Positions 46,238-55,062 are shown, numbered from the stretch's first letter. The stretch: 64,000 nt of DNA from Campylobacter sp. MIT 12-8780 (GCF_006864535.1 NZ_QHLL01000002.1:62001-126000), one strand, 5' to 3'. The notes: a model not told the origin generated them from the letters alone. Numbers and translations are program-made.

Positions 46238-47191
46238 ATGATGAAAAATACTATCTTAAATATCGCTAAAGAAGTCTTTGAGATCGAAGCCAAAACCCTA
46301 CAAGATTTGGCTTTAAGGCTTGATGAGAAATTTGTAAAAGCCATAGAATTAATCCTAACAATCAAAGGGCGTTGTGTTATCAGTGGTATGGGTAAATCAG
46401 GGCATATAGGAGCAAAAATCGCCGCAACCTTAGCAAGCACAGGCACACCAAGCTTTTTTATGCACCCAGCCGAAGCTTTGCATGGTGATCTTGGAATGCT
46501 TACAAGTGAAGATTTGCTTTTAGCGATCTCAAATTCAGGCGAAACAGAAGAGATTTTAAAGCTTATACCAGCAGTAAAAAGACGTCAAATTCCACTCATT
46601 GCAATGTGTGGCGTGGCTAAATCAACCTTAGCCAAGCAAGCTGATATTTTTTTAGATATTTATGTCAAAAAAGAAGCATGTCCTTTGCAACTTGCCCCTA
46701 TGAGTAGCACTACAGCTACGCTTGCTATGGGCGATGCAATCGCTGCTGCTTTGATGAAAGAGAGAAAATTCAAACCAGATGATTTTGCCTTGTTTCATCC
46801 GGGCGGAAGTTTGGGGCGAAAATTACTCACAAAAGTAGGGGATTTGATGGTGAAAAAGCTCCCTATAGTCAGTCCAGAAACGAATTTTAATGAACTTGTT
46901 GATGTAATGACAAGTGGAAAATTAGGACTTTGCATAGTTTTAGAAGATGAAAAGCTCGTAGGTATCATCACAGATGGGGACTTAAGAAGGGCTTTAAAGG
47001 CAAATGATAAGCCAAGATTTGATTTTTTAGCTAAAGAAATTATGAGTAAAAACCCAAAAACAATAGATGCAAATGCTATGGCAACAGAAGCTGAAGAGCT
47101 CATGATAAAACACAAAATCAAAGAAATCCCAGTATCAAAAAAAGGCAAAATCGTAGGCATTATCCAGCTTTATGATATAGGCAGGGTGTGA
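46238..47191 (+). CDS. kpsF: Arabinose-5-phosphate isomerase
   Basis: 317 residues: SIS domain (ISGMGKSGHIGAKIAATLAS about 48-67, LLAISNSGETEEILKLI) and two CBS domains (about 205-317). It makes D-arabinose 5-phosphate for Kdo, which links capsule to its lipid anchor. SD AGGAAAAATG; either of two adjacent ATGs may start it. It is the last kps gene here, and no kpsS or kpsC follows. The manC gene is 190 bases on with its own promoter. Confidence 0.93.
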   Translation: MMKNTILNIAKEVFEIEAKTLQDLALRLDEKFVKAIELILTIKGRCVISGMGKSGHIGAKIAATLASTGTPSFFMHPAEALHGDLGMLTSEDLLLAISNSGETEEILKLIPAVKRRQIPLIAMCGVAKSTLAKQADIFLDIYVKKEACPLQLAPMSSTTATLAMGDAIAAALMKERKFKPDDFALFHPGGSLGRKLLTKVGDLMVKKLPIVSPETNFNELVDVMTSGKLGLCIVLEDEKLVGIITDGDLRRALKANDKPRFDFLAKEIMSKNPKTIDANAMATEAEELMIKHKIKEIPVSKKGKIVGIIQLYDIGRV

Positions 47192-47345
47192 GAACGGAAA
47201 TAATAACAAACTAAAAATCAAGATCAAAACAATATTTTTGTAAGATAAATGAAAATACAGGCATTTTCTACAAATAAAAAAATAATAGTCTAATGATCGG
47301 AGTTTGATATCTGCTTTAAAATACTAAATTTTTACATTTTTTAAG

Positions 47346-47351
47346 TATAAT
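47346..47351 (+). promoter_or_regulatory. -10 box of the GDP-sugar cluster
   Basis: TTTTTTAAGTATAATACAAT lies 30 bases before manC in a 190-base gap without any convincing frame. It separates the sugar cluster from kpsMTEDF. Confidence 0.6.
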
Positions 47352-47381
47352 ACAATTCTTAACAAAAAATAAAGATTTTTA

Positions 47382-48776
47382 ATGACAAATATACTTTTAT
47401 GTGGTGGTAGTGGTACTAGGCTTTGGCCTCTTTCAAGAGAGCTTATGCCTAAGCAGTTTTTGAGGCTTTTTGATGAGAATTCTTTATTTGAGCTTTGCCT
47501 TCAAAGAAATGCCTCTTTTTGCTCTCAAAGCCTTATTGTTTCAAATGAACAGCAGTATTTTTTAGCTCTTGATCAATGTGAAAATTTGCAAAATCAAGGC
47601 AAGATTTTACAAGATAGCTTTTCTTTTTTGCTTGAGCCCTTAGCTAAAAATACAGCTGCAGCGATCACCTTAGCTACCTTAGCTTTAGATAAAGATGAGT
47701 TGTGTCTGGTTAGCCCAAGCGATCATTTGATAAAAGACTTAAAAGCCTATGAAAAAGTGCTTACTAGAGCTTGTGAATTAGCACAACACAATTTTTTAGT
47801 TACCTTTGGTATCAAGCCAAATTATGCTGAAGCAGGTTATGGTTATATAGAAGCAAAGGGCGAAGAAGTGCTTGCCTTTCATGAAAAGCCTGATTTAAAT
47901 ACTGCTCAAGCTTATCTTACAAAGGGAAATTTTTTCTGGAATAGTGGTATGTTTGTCTTTAAGGCTGGTTTCTTCTTAGAACAGATGAGTGAATTTGCCC
48001 CTGATATACTTAAGGCTTGTAAAAAAGCTTATGAAAACGCTTATGAAGAAAAAGCCTTGCTTAGGATTAAAAGAGAGTATATGTTAAACATACCTGAGCT
48101 AAGTATTGATTATGCTTTGATGGAAAAATCAAATAAAGTCAAAATGGTTCAAAGCGATATACAATGGAGCGATGTAGGCAGTTTTGACGCGCTTTATGAT
48201 GAGTTTGACAAAGATGAATATAACAATGCCATAAAGGCTCAAACTCTTATGCTTGAAAGTAAAAATAATCTCATATTTTGCTCAAATTCAAAAAAGCTCA
48301 TTGCCACTACAAATTTAGAAAATCTCATCATCATAGACACAGAAGATGCCTTAATGATTTGCCCTAAAAGCAAGTCCCAAAATGTTAAAAATTTAGTTTC
48401 TAAGCTCAAAGATCAAGGAGAGATTTGTAAAATTCATCTTACAGCACATCGCCCTTGGGGAACTTATACTGTGCTTGAAGATGAAAAGGGCTATAAACTT
48501 AAACGTATAGAGGTAAAACCGGGTAAAAGGCTTTCTTTGCAAAAGCATTTTCACCGCAATGAGCATTGGATAGTCGTAAGTGGCACAGCAAGCGTTGAGA
48601 TAGAAGGCACGCATTGCCTTGTGCGTCCAAATGAAAGCATATATATCAAAATGGGACAAAAGCACAGGCTAAGCAATGAAGGTAAAATTCCAGTCATCTT
48701 GATCGAAGCTCAAGTAGGAGAATACACAGGAGAAGATGATATAGTGCGAATTGATGATGATTTTAAACGCCAATGA
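47382..48776 (+). CDS. manC: Mannose-1-phosphate guanylyltransferase / mannose-6-phosphate isomerase
   Basis: Bifunctional type II enzyme of 464 residues. The pyrophosphorylase signature is LLCGGSGTRLWPLSRELMPKQ (begins at residue 5), with FFWNSGMFVF and the C-terminal cupin isomerase domain HRPWGTYTVLEDEKGYKLKR, QKHFHRNEHWIVVSG. It makes GDP-mannose from mannose 1-phosphate and, through the cupin domain, mannose 6-phosphate from fructose 6-phosphate. A phosphomannomutase gene is not in the window. The ribosome site is weak. Confidence 0.94.
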   Translation: MTNILLCGGSGTRLWPLSRELMPKQFLRLFDENSLFELCLQRNASFCSQSLIVSNEQQYFLALDQCENLQNQGKILQDSFSFLLEPLAKNTAAAITLATLALDKDELCLVSPSDHLIKDLKAYEKVLTRACELAQHNFLVTFGIKPNYAEAGYGYIEAKGEEVLAFHEKPDLNTAQAYLTKGNFFWNSGMFVFKAGFFLEQMSEFAPDILKACKKAYENAYEEKALLRIKREYMLNIPELSIDYALMEKSNKVKMVQSDIQWSDVGSFDALYDEFDKDEYNNAIKAQTLMLESKNNLIFCSNSKKLIATTNLENLIIIDTEDALMICPKSKSQNVKNLVSKLKDQGEICKIHLTAHRPWGTYTVLEDEKGYKLKRIEVKPGKRLSLQKHFHRNEHWIVVSGTASVEIEGTHCLVRPNESIYIKMGQKHRLSNEGKIPVILIEAQVGEYTGEDDIVRIDDDFKRQ

Positions 48777-48804
48777 GTGTAGTATTAAATAAAGGAGAAT
48801 ATAA

Positions 48805-49941
48805 ATGAAAAAAGCCTTAATCACAGGTGTTACAGGACAAGATGGGGCGTATTTGAGTGAGTTTTTACTCTCAAAAGGCTATGAAGTGCACGGCATAAAA
48901 CGTCGTAGCTCACTTTTTAACACCGATAGGATAGATCATCTTTTTGAAGATCAGCACAATAAAAGCAATAATTTTTACCTACATTATGGGGATATGACTG
49001 ATAGTATGAATCTTACTCGCATTATAGCTGAGATAAAACCAGATGAAATTTATAATCTTGCTGCTATGAGCCATGTGCATGTGAGCTTTGATACCCCAGA
49101 ATACACAGCAAATGCTGATGGCATAGGCACCTTACGCATACTTGATGCGGTGCGATTTTTAGGACTTGTTGATAAAACACGCATTTATCAAGCTTCAACT
49201 TCTGAGCTTTATGGACTAGTTCAAGGTGTGCCTCAAAGTGAGAAAACACCTTTTTATCCTCGCTCTCCTTATGCTTGTGCTAAACTTTATGCGTATTGGA
49301 TTAGCGTAAATTATAGAGAAGCGTATGGGGTGTTTGCAAGCAATGGAATTTTGTTTAACCATGAAAGTCCTATAAGAGGAGAAACCTTTGTTACAAGAAA
49401 GATTACAAGAGCTGCAGCAAAAATAGCCTTAAATTTACAAGATAAACTCTATCTTGGCAATCTTTCAGCCAAAAGAGACTGGGGGCATGCAAAAGACTAT
49501 GTAAAGGCTATGTGGCTTATCTTGCAGCATGAAAAGGCTGATGATTTTGTTATCGCTACAGGAGAAACTACTGAGGTAAGGGATTTTGTACGTTTAGCCT
49601 TTGCTTATCTTGGTTTAAAACTTGAGTTTAAGGGCAAGGGCGTTGATGAAGTGGGCTTTATCGCTAGTATAGATGAAGATAGGGCTAAGGCTTTGGGGCT
49701 TGATTATACGCATTTGAGCTTAAATCAAGAATTAGTTTGTGTGGATAAGAGGTATTTTCGCCCAAGTGAGGTGGATTTGCTTTTAGGTGATCCACGCAAG
49801 GCTCAAACCGAGCTTGGCTGGAGCAGGGAGTATGATTTACAAGATTTGGTAAATGATATGATGAGTAGTGATTTAAAGCTTATGAGTAAAGATATGTATC
49901 TTAAAGAAGGTGGATACAAGATTATGCGGTATTTTGAGTAA
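48805..49941 (+). CDS. gmd: GDP-mannose 4,6-dehydratase
   Basis: 378 residues, SDR fold. [20 protein letters not shown] (8-27), the [17 protein letters not shown] loop that binds the neighbouring subunit's NADP, STSELYG and [12 protein letters not shown] (catalytic Tyr/Lys). The product is GDP-4-keto-6-deoxy-D-mannose, the shared precursor for L-fucose, colitose and perosamine. SD AAAGGAGAA. It is followed after 6 bases by the fused gene. Confidence 0.96.
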   Translation: MKKALITGVTGQDGAYLSEFLLSKGYEVHGIKRRSSLFNTDRIDHLFEDQHNKSNNFYLHYGDMTDSMNLTRIIAEIKPDEIYNLAAMSHVHVSFDTPEYTANADGIGTLRILDAVRFLGLVDKTRIYQASTSELYGLVQGVPQSEKTPFYPRSPYACAKLYAYWISVNYREAYGVFASNGILFNHESPIRGETFVTRKITRAAAKIALNLQDKLYLGNLSAKRDWGHAKDYVKAMWLILQHEKADDFVIATGETTEVRDFVRLAFAYLGLKLEFKGKGVDEVGFIASIDEDRAKALGLDYTHLSLNQELVCVDKRYFRPSEVDLLLGDPRKAQTELGWSREYDLQDLVNDMMSSDLKLMSKDMYLKEGGYKIMRYFE

Positions 49942-49947
49942 GAAGCG

Positions 49948-52068
49948 ATGAAAAATAAAAAAACCTTGCTCATCACCGGTGCAAGTGGTATGGTGGGACA
50001 AAATATCATCACTCATACAAAAGCAAAGCTTTATAATATACTTGCTCCAAGCAGTAAAGAACTTGATCTTTTATCTCAAGAAAGTATTAATGCTTTCTTG
50101 CAAGAACATAGCATTGATTGTGTTATTCATTGTGCAGGACTTGTTGGGGGCATCATGGCAAATATCAAAAATCCAAGCTCTTTTTTAAGTCAAAATGCTT
50201 ATATGGGCTTGAATTTAATCAACGGCGCTCACAAAGAAGGTATTAAAAATTTACTCAATTTAGCAAGTTCTTGTATGTATCCAAGAAATGCTGGCAATCC
50301 TCTTAAAGAAGAGTTAATCTTAAGTGGCGAGCTAGAACCTACAAATGAGGGCTATGCTCTAGCAAAAATTCTTTGTGTAAGGCTTTGTGAGTATATCAGC
50401 CAAGATACAAATTTTTTATATAAAAGCCTTATCCCTTGTAATTTATATGGTAAATTTGATAAATTTGACAGCCTTAATGCTCATCTTATCCCAGCCATTA
50501 TCGCTAAAGTGCATTTAGCTAAAATTAAAGGCTTAAAAGAGCTTGAAATTTGGGGTGATGGTAGTGCTAGACGTGAGTTTATGTATGCTGAGGATTTAGC
50601 AGATTTTGTTTTTGAGGCTCTTGAACGTTTTGAGGAGTTACCACAGAATTTAAATGTGGGCATAGGAAAAGACTATACTATAAATGAGTATTATGAAGCA
50701 GTAGCAAAGGTGCTTGGTTTTAAGGGTAAATTTAAACACGATCTCACTAAGCCAAGCGGAATGAAACAAAAACTCATCGATAATACCCGCTTAAAAGCCT
50801 TTGATTTTGAACCTAAAACCTCACTTGAAGAAGGCATAGCAAAAACTTATGAGTATTATTTAAAAGGAGAAAAACAAATGCAAGCATATACTCTTGCTAG
50901 CTCAACTTGGGATAAAAAAGAGCTTGAGGCTATACAAGAAGTCATTGATAGTGATATTTTTACTATGGGTAAAAAAGTGGCTGAATTTGAAAAAGATTTT
51001 GCTAAATTCGTTGGCTCAAAATATGCTGTGATGACAAGCTCAGGCTCAACAGCAAACTTAATCGCCACTGCGGCTTTATTTTACACCAAAACACCTAAAC
51101 TTAAAAGAGGCGATGAGGTTATAGTGCCAGCTGTTTCTTGGAGCACGACTTATTATCCGCTTTATCAATACGGACTTAAACTTAAATTTGTAGATATTGA
51201 TCTATATACGCTAAATTATGATCTTTTGGCTTTAAAAGAGGCGATTAATGATAAAACAAAGATGATAATGTGTGTGAATTTGCTAGGTAATGCAAATGAT
51301 TTTGATGCGATTAAGGCTATGATTGAGGGCAAAGATATTATCTTACTTGAGGATAATTGCGAATCTATGGGTGCTGAGTATAAGGGTAAGCAGGCTGGAA
51401 CTTTTGGCATTATGGGGACTTTTTCTACTTTTTATTCTCATCATATGGCGACTATGGAGGGTGGTTTTGTAGTGAGTGATGATGAGGAGCTTTACCATAT
51501 CTTGCTTTCTTTAAGAGCGCATGGCTGGACAAGGAATTTGCCAAAGCATAATTTAGTAAGCGGAACAAAAAGTGATGATTATTTTGAAGAAGCCTTTAAA
51601 TTTGTTTTGCCCGGATATAATGTGCGTCCGGTTGAAATGAGTGGAGCCATAGGCATACAACAGCTTAAAAAACTGCCTTTGTTTTTAAAAAATCGCCGTG
51701 AAAACGCAAGTTATTTTGTAGAGCTTTTTAAAGATGATAAGGATTTTATCATCCAGCAAGAAATAGGCTTAAGTTCTTGGTTTGGCTTTTCTTTCATCAT
51801 CAAGCCTCAAAGTAAGATCACAAGAGAAGAAGTGATTAAAGCCTTTAAAGAGGCAAATATAGAAGTGCGTCCTATAGTAACAGGGGATTTTACCCAAAAT
51901 GAGGTGATAAAATACTTTGATTATGAGCTTTTTGGTGAGCTTAAAAATGCCAAGCTTTTACATACAAATGGCTTTTTTGTAGGCAATCATCAAGTCAATA
52001 TCAAAGCTCAAATCGATTTGCTTTATAAAACTTTAAACAAGCTTACTCATAGAGGGGGGGGGCATTAA
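49948..52068 (+). CDS. Fused ColC-like epimerase/reductase and ColD-like 3-dehydratase
   Basis: 706 residues in one frame. Residues 1-310 are a GDP-fucose-synthase-like SDR (GASGMVGQN 12-20, LASSCMYPRNA, EGYALAKI with YxxxK), the type that makes GDP-L-colitose from its keto precursor (ColC). Residues 311-706 are a PLP enzyme whose usual Schiff-base Lys is replaced by His in FYSHHMATMEGG (His498). Counted from the internal ATG at 50878 this His is residue 188, the number I recall for E. coli ColD. ColD removes the 3-OH of GDP-4-keto-6-deoxymannose. The junction keeps a full ribosome site. A G9 tract near the 3' end sets the C-terminus. Confidence 0.85.
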   Translation: MKNKKTLLITGASGMVGQNIITHTKAKLYNILAPSSKELDLLSQESINAFLQEHSIDCVIHCAGLVGGIMANIKNPSSFLSQNAYMGLNLINGAHKEGIKNLLNLASSCMYPRNAGNPLKEELILSGELEPTNEGYALAKILCVRLCEYISQDTNFLYKSLIPCNLYGKFDKFDSLNAHLIPAIIAKVHLAKIKGLKELEIWGDGSARREFMYAEDLADFVFEALERFEELPQNLNVGIGKDYTINEYYEAVAKVLGFKGKFKHDLTKPSGMKQKLIDNTRLKAFDFEPKTSLEEGIAKTYEYYLKGEKQMQAYTLASSTWDKKELEAIQEVIDSDIFTMGKKVAEFEKDFAKFVGSKYAVMTSSGSTANLIATAALFYTKTPKLKRGDEVIVPAVSWSTTYYPLYQYGLKLKFVDIDLYTLNYDLLALKEAINDKTKMIMCVNLLGNANDFDAIKAMIEGKDIILLEDNCESMGAEYKGKQAGTFGIMGTFSTFYSHHMATMEGGFVVSDDEELYHILLSLRAHGWTRNLPKHNLVSGTKSDDYFEEAFKFVLPGYNVRPVEMSGAIGIQQLKKLPLFLKNRRENASYFVELFKDDKDFIIQQEIGLSSWFGFSFIIKPQSKITREEVIKAFKEANIEVRPIVTGDFTQNEVIKYFDYELFGELKNAKLLHTNGFFVGNHQVNIKAQIDLLYKTLNKLTHRGGGH
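50863..50880 (+). promoter_or_regulatory. Internal ribosome site and start codon of the ColD-like domain
   Basis: AAAGGAG (50863-50869) sits 8 bases before an in-frame ATG (50878) exactly at the domain border of the fused gene. The ColD-like domain may thus also be made alone (396 residues). Confidence 0.6.
52054..52062 (+). repeat. G9 tract at the 3' end of the fused colC-colD gene
   Basis: The frame reads GGG GGG GGG CAT TAA. With ten G it would read GGG GCA TTA and continue for 20 further codons after that Ala-Leu pair to a TAA at 52143-52145 (present numbering), overlapping the fcl start codon. With eight G it stops within a few codons. The enzyme domain is complete before the tract. Confidence 0.85.
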
Positions 52069-52106
52069 GATATAAACTTCTAAGTCCTTTAAAAGACAGC
52101 CCTATA

Positions 52107-52135
52107 AACAACCTTTCTTTCAAGAAAGGATTGTT
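52107..52135 (+). promoter_or_regulatory. Hairpin that buries the fcl ribosome site
   Basis: AACAA-CCTTTCTT (52107-52119) pairs with AAGAAAGG-(A)-TTGTT (52122-52135) for 13 bp with one bulged A and a tiny loop. The fcl Shine-Dalgarno AAAGGA (52125-52130) is inside the stem, 7 bases before the ATG. Confidence 0.6.
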
Positions 52136-52137
52136 CT

Positions 52138-53205
52138 ATGCGTAAAGAAAGTAAAATTTTTATCGCTGGACATAAAGGGCTTGTGGGTTCAGCCTTGCTT
52201 AGAGCTTTACAGGCTCAAGGCTTTGTTAATTTAATCACTAAAACACATGATGAGCTTGATTTGTGCGATCAAAAAGCAGTGGCTGAGTTTTTTGAAAAAA
52301 CAAAGCCTGAGTATGTCTTTTTAGCTGCAGCAAAAGTTGGTGGTATAGAAGCTAATAACACTTTTAGAGCTGATTTTATCTATGAAAATTTACAAATTCA
52401 AAACAATGTCATTCATCAAGCATATAAAAATAAAGTCAAAAAACTACTCTTTTTAGGTTCAACTTGCATTTATCCTAAAAATGCCCCTCAGCCAATCAGC
52501 GAAGAAAGCCTTCTTAGCTCTAAGCTTGAATACACAAACGAACCTTATGCTATAGCTAAAATAGCCGGACTTAAAATGTGTGAAAGCTATAATTTCCAAT
52601 ACGGCACAAATTTCTTAAGCGTTATGCCTACGAATTTATATGGCATAAATGATAATTTTGATTTAAAAAGCTCTCATGTTTTACCGGCTTTATTAAGAAA
52701 AATCTATCTTGCAAAATTGCTTGATGAGGGCAAAAATGAGCTTGTATTAAACAACCTTAAAGCAAAGAGCATTGATGAAGCTAGAGCGTATCTGGCTAAC
52801 TTTGGAGTGAGTGAAAAAAGTGTTGAAATTTGGGGTAGTGGCAAGCCAAGAAGGGAATTTTTATATGTTGATGATATGGCTGAGGCTTGTATTTTTATCA
52901 TGCAAAATATTGATTTCAAAGACTTATCAAGCAAAAACTCAAAGGAAATCAAAAATACACACCTAAACATAGGCACAGGAAAAGACATCAGTATAAAAGA
53001 ACTCGCAGAACTTATACAAAACATAATCGGCTTTAAAGGCACACTCATTTTTAATACTTTAAAGCCAGATGGCACGATGAGAAAGCTTAGTGATGTATCA
53101 AAGCTAAAGAATTTAGGCTGGAGTGCCACAACAAAGTTAGAGCAAGGCATTAAAAATATATATGAATGGTATAAACTAGCTCATGGGGGGGGGCGTTTGA
53201 TTTAA
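52138..53205 (+). CDS. fcl: GDP-L-fucose synthase
   Basis: 355 residues, SDR fold, a 3,5-epimerase and 4-reductase. The NADP motif is [15 protein letters not shown] (10-24), [15 protein letters not shown] has the catalytic Ser, and [16 protein letters not shown] has Yxxx[13 protein letters not shown] is also diagnostic. About 35 extra residues (about 200-235, [19 protein letters not shown]) precede [13 protein letters not shown], a feature I also recall in C. jejuni Cj1428. A G9 tract at the end gives GGGRLI as C-terminus. It supplies GDP-L-fucose for the GT10 and GT11 enzymes by inference. Confidence 0.9.
   Translation: MRKESKIFIAGHKGLVGSALLRALQAQGFVNLITKTHDELDLCDQKAVAEFFEKTKPEYVFLAAAKVGGIEANNTFRADFIYENLQIQNNVIHQAYKNKVKKLLFLGSTCIYPKNAPQPISEESLLSSKLEYTNEPYAIAKIAGLKMCESYNFQYGTNFLSVMPTNLYGINDNFDLKSSHVLPALLRKIYLAKLLDEGKNELVLNNLKAKSIDEARAYLANFGVSEKSVEIWGSGKPRREFLYVDDMAEACIFIMQNIDFKDLSSKNSKEIKNTHLNIGTGKDISIKELAELIQNIIGFKGTLIFNTLKPDGTMRKLSDVSKLKNLGWSATTKLEQGIKNIYEWYKLAHGGGRLI
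53185..53193 (+). repeat. G9 tract at the 3' end of fcl
   Basis: The frame reads GGG GGG GGG CGT TTG ATT TAA. With ten G it would read GGG GCG TTT and add 18 residues, ending at a TAA (53247-53249) that overlaps the next ATG as TAATG. With eight G it stops at TGA at once. The fcl core is complete before the tract. Confidence 0.85.
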
Positions 53206-53222
53206 AAGCTTCTCAGTCTTTA

Positions 53223-53244
53223 CAGCCTTCCTTTGTGGAGGCTG
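53223..53244 (+). promoter_or_regulatory. Hairpin that buries the ribosome site of the epimerase gene
   Basis: CAGCCTTC (53223-53230) pairs with GGAGGCTG (53237-53244), 8 bp with one T-G pair and a 6-base loop. The Shine-Dalgarno GGAGG (53237-53241) is wholly in the stem; the ATG is at 53249. Confidence 0.6.
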
Positions 53245-53248
53245 CTTA

Positions 53249-53812
53249 ATGGCTATAGAATTTAATATTAAACAAAGCACCAAGCTTCAAGGTGTATATA
53301 TCATCACACCAAACATTTCTAGTGATCTTCGTGGCAATATCTACACTTCATTTTTAAAAGATGAGATAGACAAACTTCTACCAAAAGGGCTTTTCTTTAA
53401 GCATGATAAATTTTCTCTTTCAAGGCAAAATGTTTTACGCGGCATACACGGAGATACTAAATCTTACAAATTTGTAAGTTGTGTGTATGGAGAAATTTTG
53501 CAAGTTGTGGTTGATTGTAGAAAAGAAAGTCCTAGCTATTTACAATATGAGAAATTTATTATCAACCAAAATGAGCAAAAATTCATACTCATACCACCAC
53601 ATATGGGAAATGCTTATTATGTTAAAAGTAAAGAGGCTTTATATCATTACAAGCTCGCCTATGAAGGTGAATATTTTGATGCACCAGATCAATTTTCACT
53701 TGCTTATGATGATAATCGTATAGGCATTGATTGGGACTTAAATAATCAAAAACCCATACTTTCAAACAGGGACTTACAAAGTTTAAATTCAGCAAAAAAG
53801 GAGAATAAATGA
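53249..53812 (+). CDS. RmlC-like nucleotide-sugar 3,5-epimerase
   Basis: 187 residues, cupin fold of the dTDP-4-dehydrorhamnose 3,5-epimerase family: FSLSRQNVLRGIHGDTKSYK carries the catalytic His, CVYGEILQVVVDCRKESPSY the barrel core, and LIPPHMGNAYYVKS the substrate region. In C. jejuni, relatives at this locus epimerise GDP-4-keto-6-deoxy-heptoses (Cj1430 type), so a GDP-linked keto sugar is the likely substrate here too, but which one is not clear. It overlaps the next gene by 4 bases. Confidence 0.82.
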   Translation: MAIEFNIKQSTKLQGVYIITPNISSDLRGNIYTSFLKDEIDKLLPKGLFFKHDKFSLSRQNVLRGIHGDTKSYKFVSCVYGEILQVVVDCRKESPSYLQYEKFIINQNEQKFILIPPHMGNAYYVKSKEALYHYKLAYEGEYFDAPDQFSLAYDDNRIGIDWDLNNQKPILSNRDLQSLNSAKKENK

Positions 53813-54228
53813 GAGAAATTAAAGAAAAAGATATAGTCTTAGCAAGACATATCAAGGAAGAAGATTGTATCGAGGGATTAAATTTCTTTTCACAAGATGA
53901 AGAGTTTATTCAAGTTGGTACTTGGGGCTATAATAAAGGCAAAAAACTCTTAGCTCATATTCATAATGAAGTAGAACGCAAGGTGTATTGGACGCAAGAG
54001 GTTCTTTTTATCAAAAAAGGTAGCATAAAAGTGCGTATATATGATACAAAAGCCCAGTTTTTAGAAGAATTTATCGCTCAAGCTGGAGATATACTTGTCA
54101 TGCTAAAAGGCGGACATGGCTATGATATACTTGAAGATGGCACAAAAGTAGTTGAAATTAAAAATGGTCCTTATGTAGGTGCTGATCTTGATAGAAGAAG
54201 GATAGAATGCGCCATAATTCATCTTTAA
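53809..54228 (+). CDS. Small cupin-fold protein of the sugar cluster
   Basis: 139 residues with a single-barrel cupin look: KLLAHIHNEVERKVYWTQEV, LFIKKGSIKVRIYDTKAQ, and GDILVMLKGGHGYDIL. The His residues in HIHNE and GGHG may bind a metal. The start overlaps the epimerase stop (ATGA) behind AAGGAGAA. Such small cupins often sit beside sugar-nucleotide genes; whether it is an isomerase or a regulator cannot be told from sequence. Confidence 0.7.
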   Translation: MREIKEKDIVLARHIKEEDCIEGLNFFSQDEEFIQVGTWGYNKGKKLLAHIHNEVERKVYWTQEVLFIKKGSIKVRIYDTKAQFLEEFIAQAGDILVMLKGGHGYDILEDGTKVVEIKNGPYVGADLDRRRIECAIIHL

Positions 54229-54431
54229 AATAATCTATACTAGTGTTGATTATGACGAGTTAAAAGCAGGTAAAAAAGCGTTAAGTTGCCAGTCTAAGTG
54301 AGCTTTAACGCATCGTCTAAAATTGTCAAAAGATGTAAAATTTAATTTACTTTCACAGAGGAGAATATAAAAAATTGCCGTAAATGATATATTTAGGATC
54401 AAAAAAGAATTTCAGAACAAAAGGAGAAAAA
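54229..54431 (+). other. 203-base gap with a possible gene remnant
   Basis: No complete gene. One frame is open through the upstream stop region to a TGA at 54300-54302 and would read IIYTSVDYDELKAGKKALS; it has no start and may be the scar of a deleted gene. An imperfect stem (GCGTTAAG with CTTTAACGC, about 54279-54312) lies in the same place. AAAGGAG at 54419-54425 serves the next gene. Confidence 0.3.
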
Positions 54432-55016
54432 ATGAATACAAATTCTATGTTTTTTTCACGCGAAGAACTTGAAGCGATGAATTTTAAAAGTTTGGGTGAA
54501 AATGTGCTTATCGATAGACTTACACCTATTTATCGTCCAGAAAAGATAAGCATTGGTTCAAATGTAAGAATAGGAAGCTTTTGTATATTAAGTGGAGATA
54601 TAAAAATTGGAGATTATGTACATATTGCTTCATATTGTTTTTTGAATGCTTCAAATTTGGGTATTGAAATAGGCAATTTTGTGAATATTGGTTCGTATTC
54701 GCGCTTGCTCTGTGAAAGCGATGATTATTCAGGGCAAAGCTTAGTCAGTGCTGATGTGCCAGCACATTTGAAAAATACTCAAAGGGGTAGTATAGTTTTA
54801 AAAAACCATTGCCTTGTGGGTTCAGGGGTGCTTATTTTACCCGGAGTTGTTTTGAAACAAGGCACGAGTGTTGGTGCTATGAGCATGATGAAGGCATCAA
54901 CTGAACCTTTTGGAATTTATGCAGGGATTCCGGCTAAAAAGATAAAGCAAAGAAGTAAAAATTTACTTAAATTTGAGAAGGAATTTCTACATACTTTAGC
55001 TATAGCTGAGGTGTGA
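54432..55016 (+). CDS. Hexapeptide-repeat acyltransferase
   Basis: 194 residues from the ATG at 54432, with AAAGGAG upstream (an earlier in-frame start at 54384 has none). The left-handed beta-helix shows as repeated (I/V/L)GxxxxI units: ISIGSNVRIGSFCIL, IKIGDYVHIASYCFL, IEIGNFVNIGSYSRL; the C-terminal KNHCLVGSGVLILPGVVL and YAGIPAKKIK are typical. It probably transfers an acetyl or formyl-type group from a CoA donor. With a 4-aminotransferase next door, N-acetylation of GDP-perosamine (PerB-like) is the best guess. Confidence 0.82.
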   Translation: MNTNSMFFSREELEAMNFKSLGENVLIDRLTPIYRPEKISIGSNVRIGSFCILSGDIKIGDYVHIASYCFLNASNLGIEIGNFVNIGSYSRLLCESDDYSGQSLVSADVPAHLKNTQRGSIVLKNHCLVGSGVLILPGVVLKQGTSVGAMSMMKASTEPFGIYAGIPAKKIKQRSKNLLKFEKEFLHTLAIAEV

Positions 55017-55062
55017 GTGTGAGCTATTAAAGCTTTATTTTATTGGGAAGGAAAAATATTTT

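Noticed and set aside
54279-54312. Imperfect stem after the cupin gene as a terminator
   Set aside because: It has a bulge, a long loop and no T run after it.
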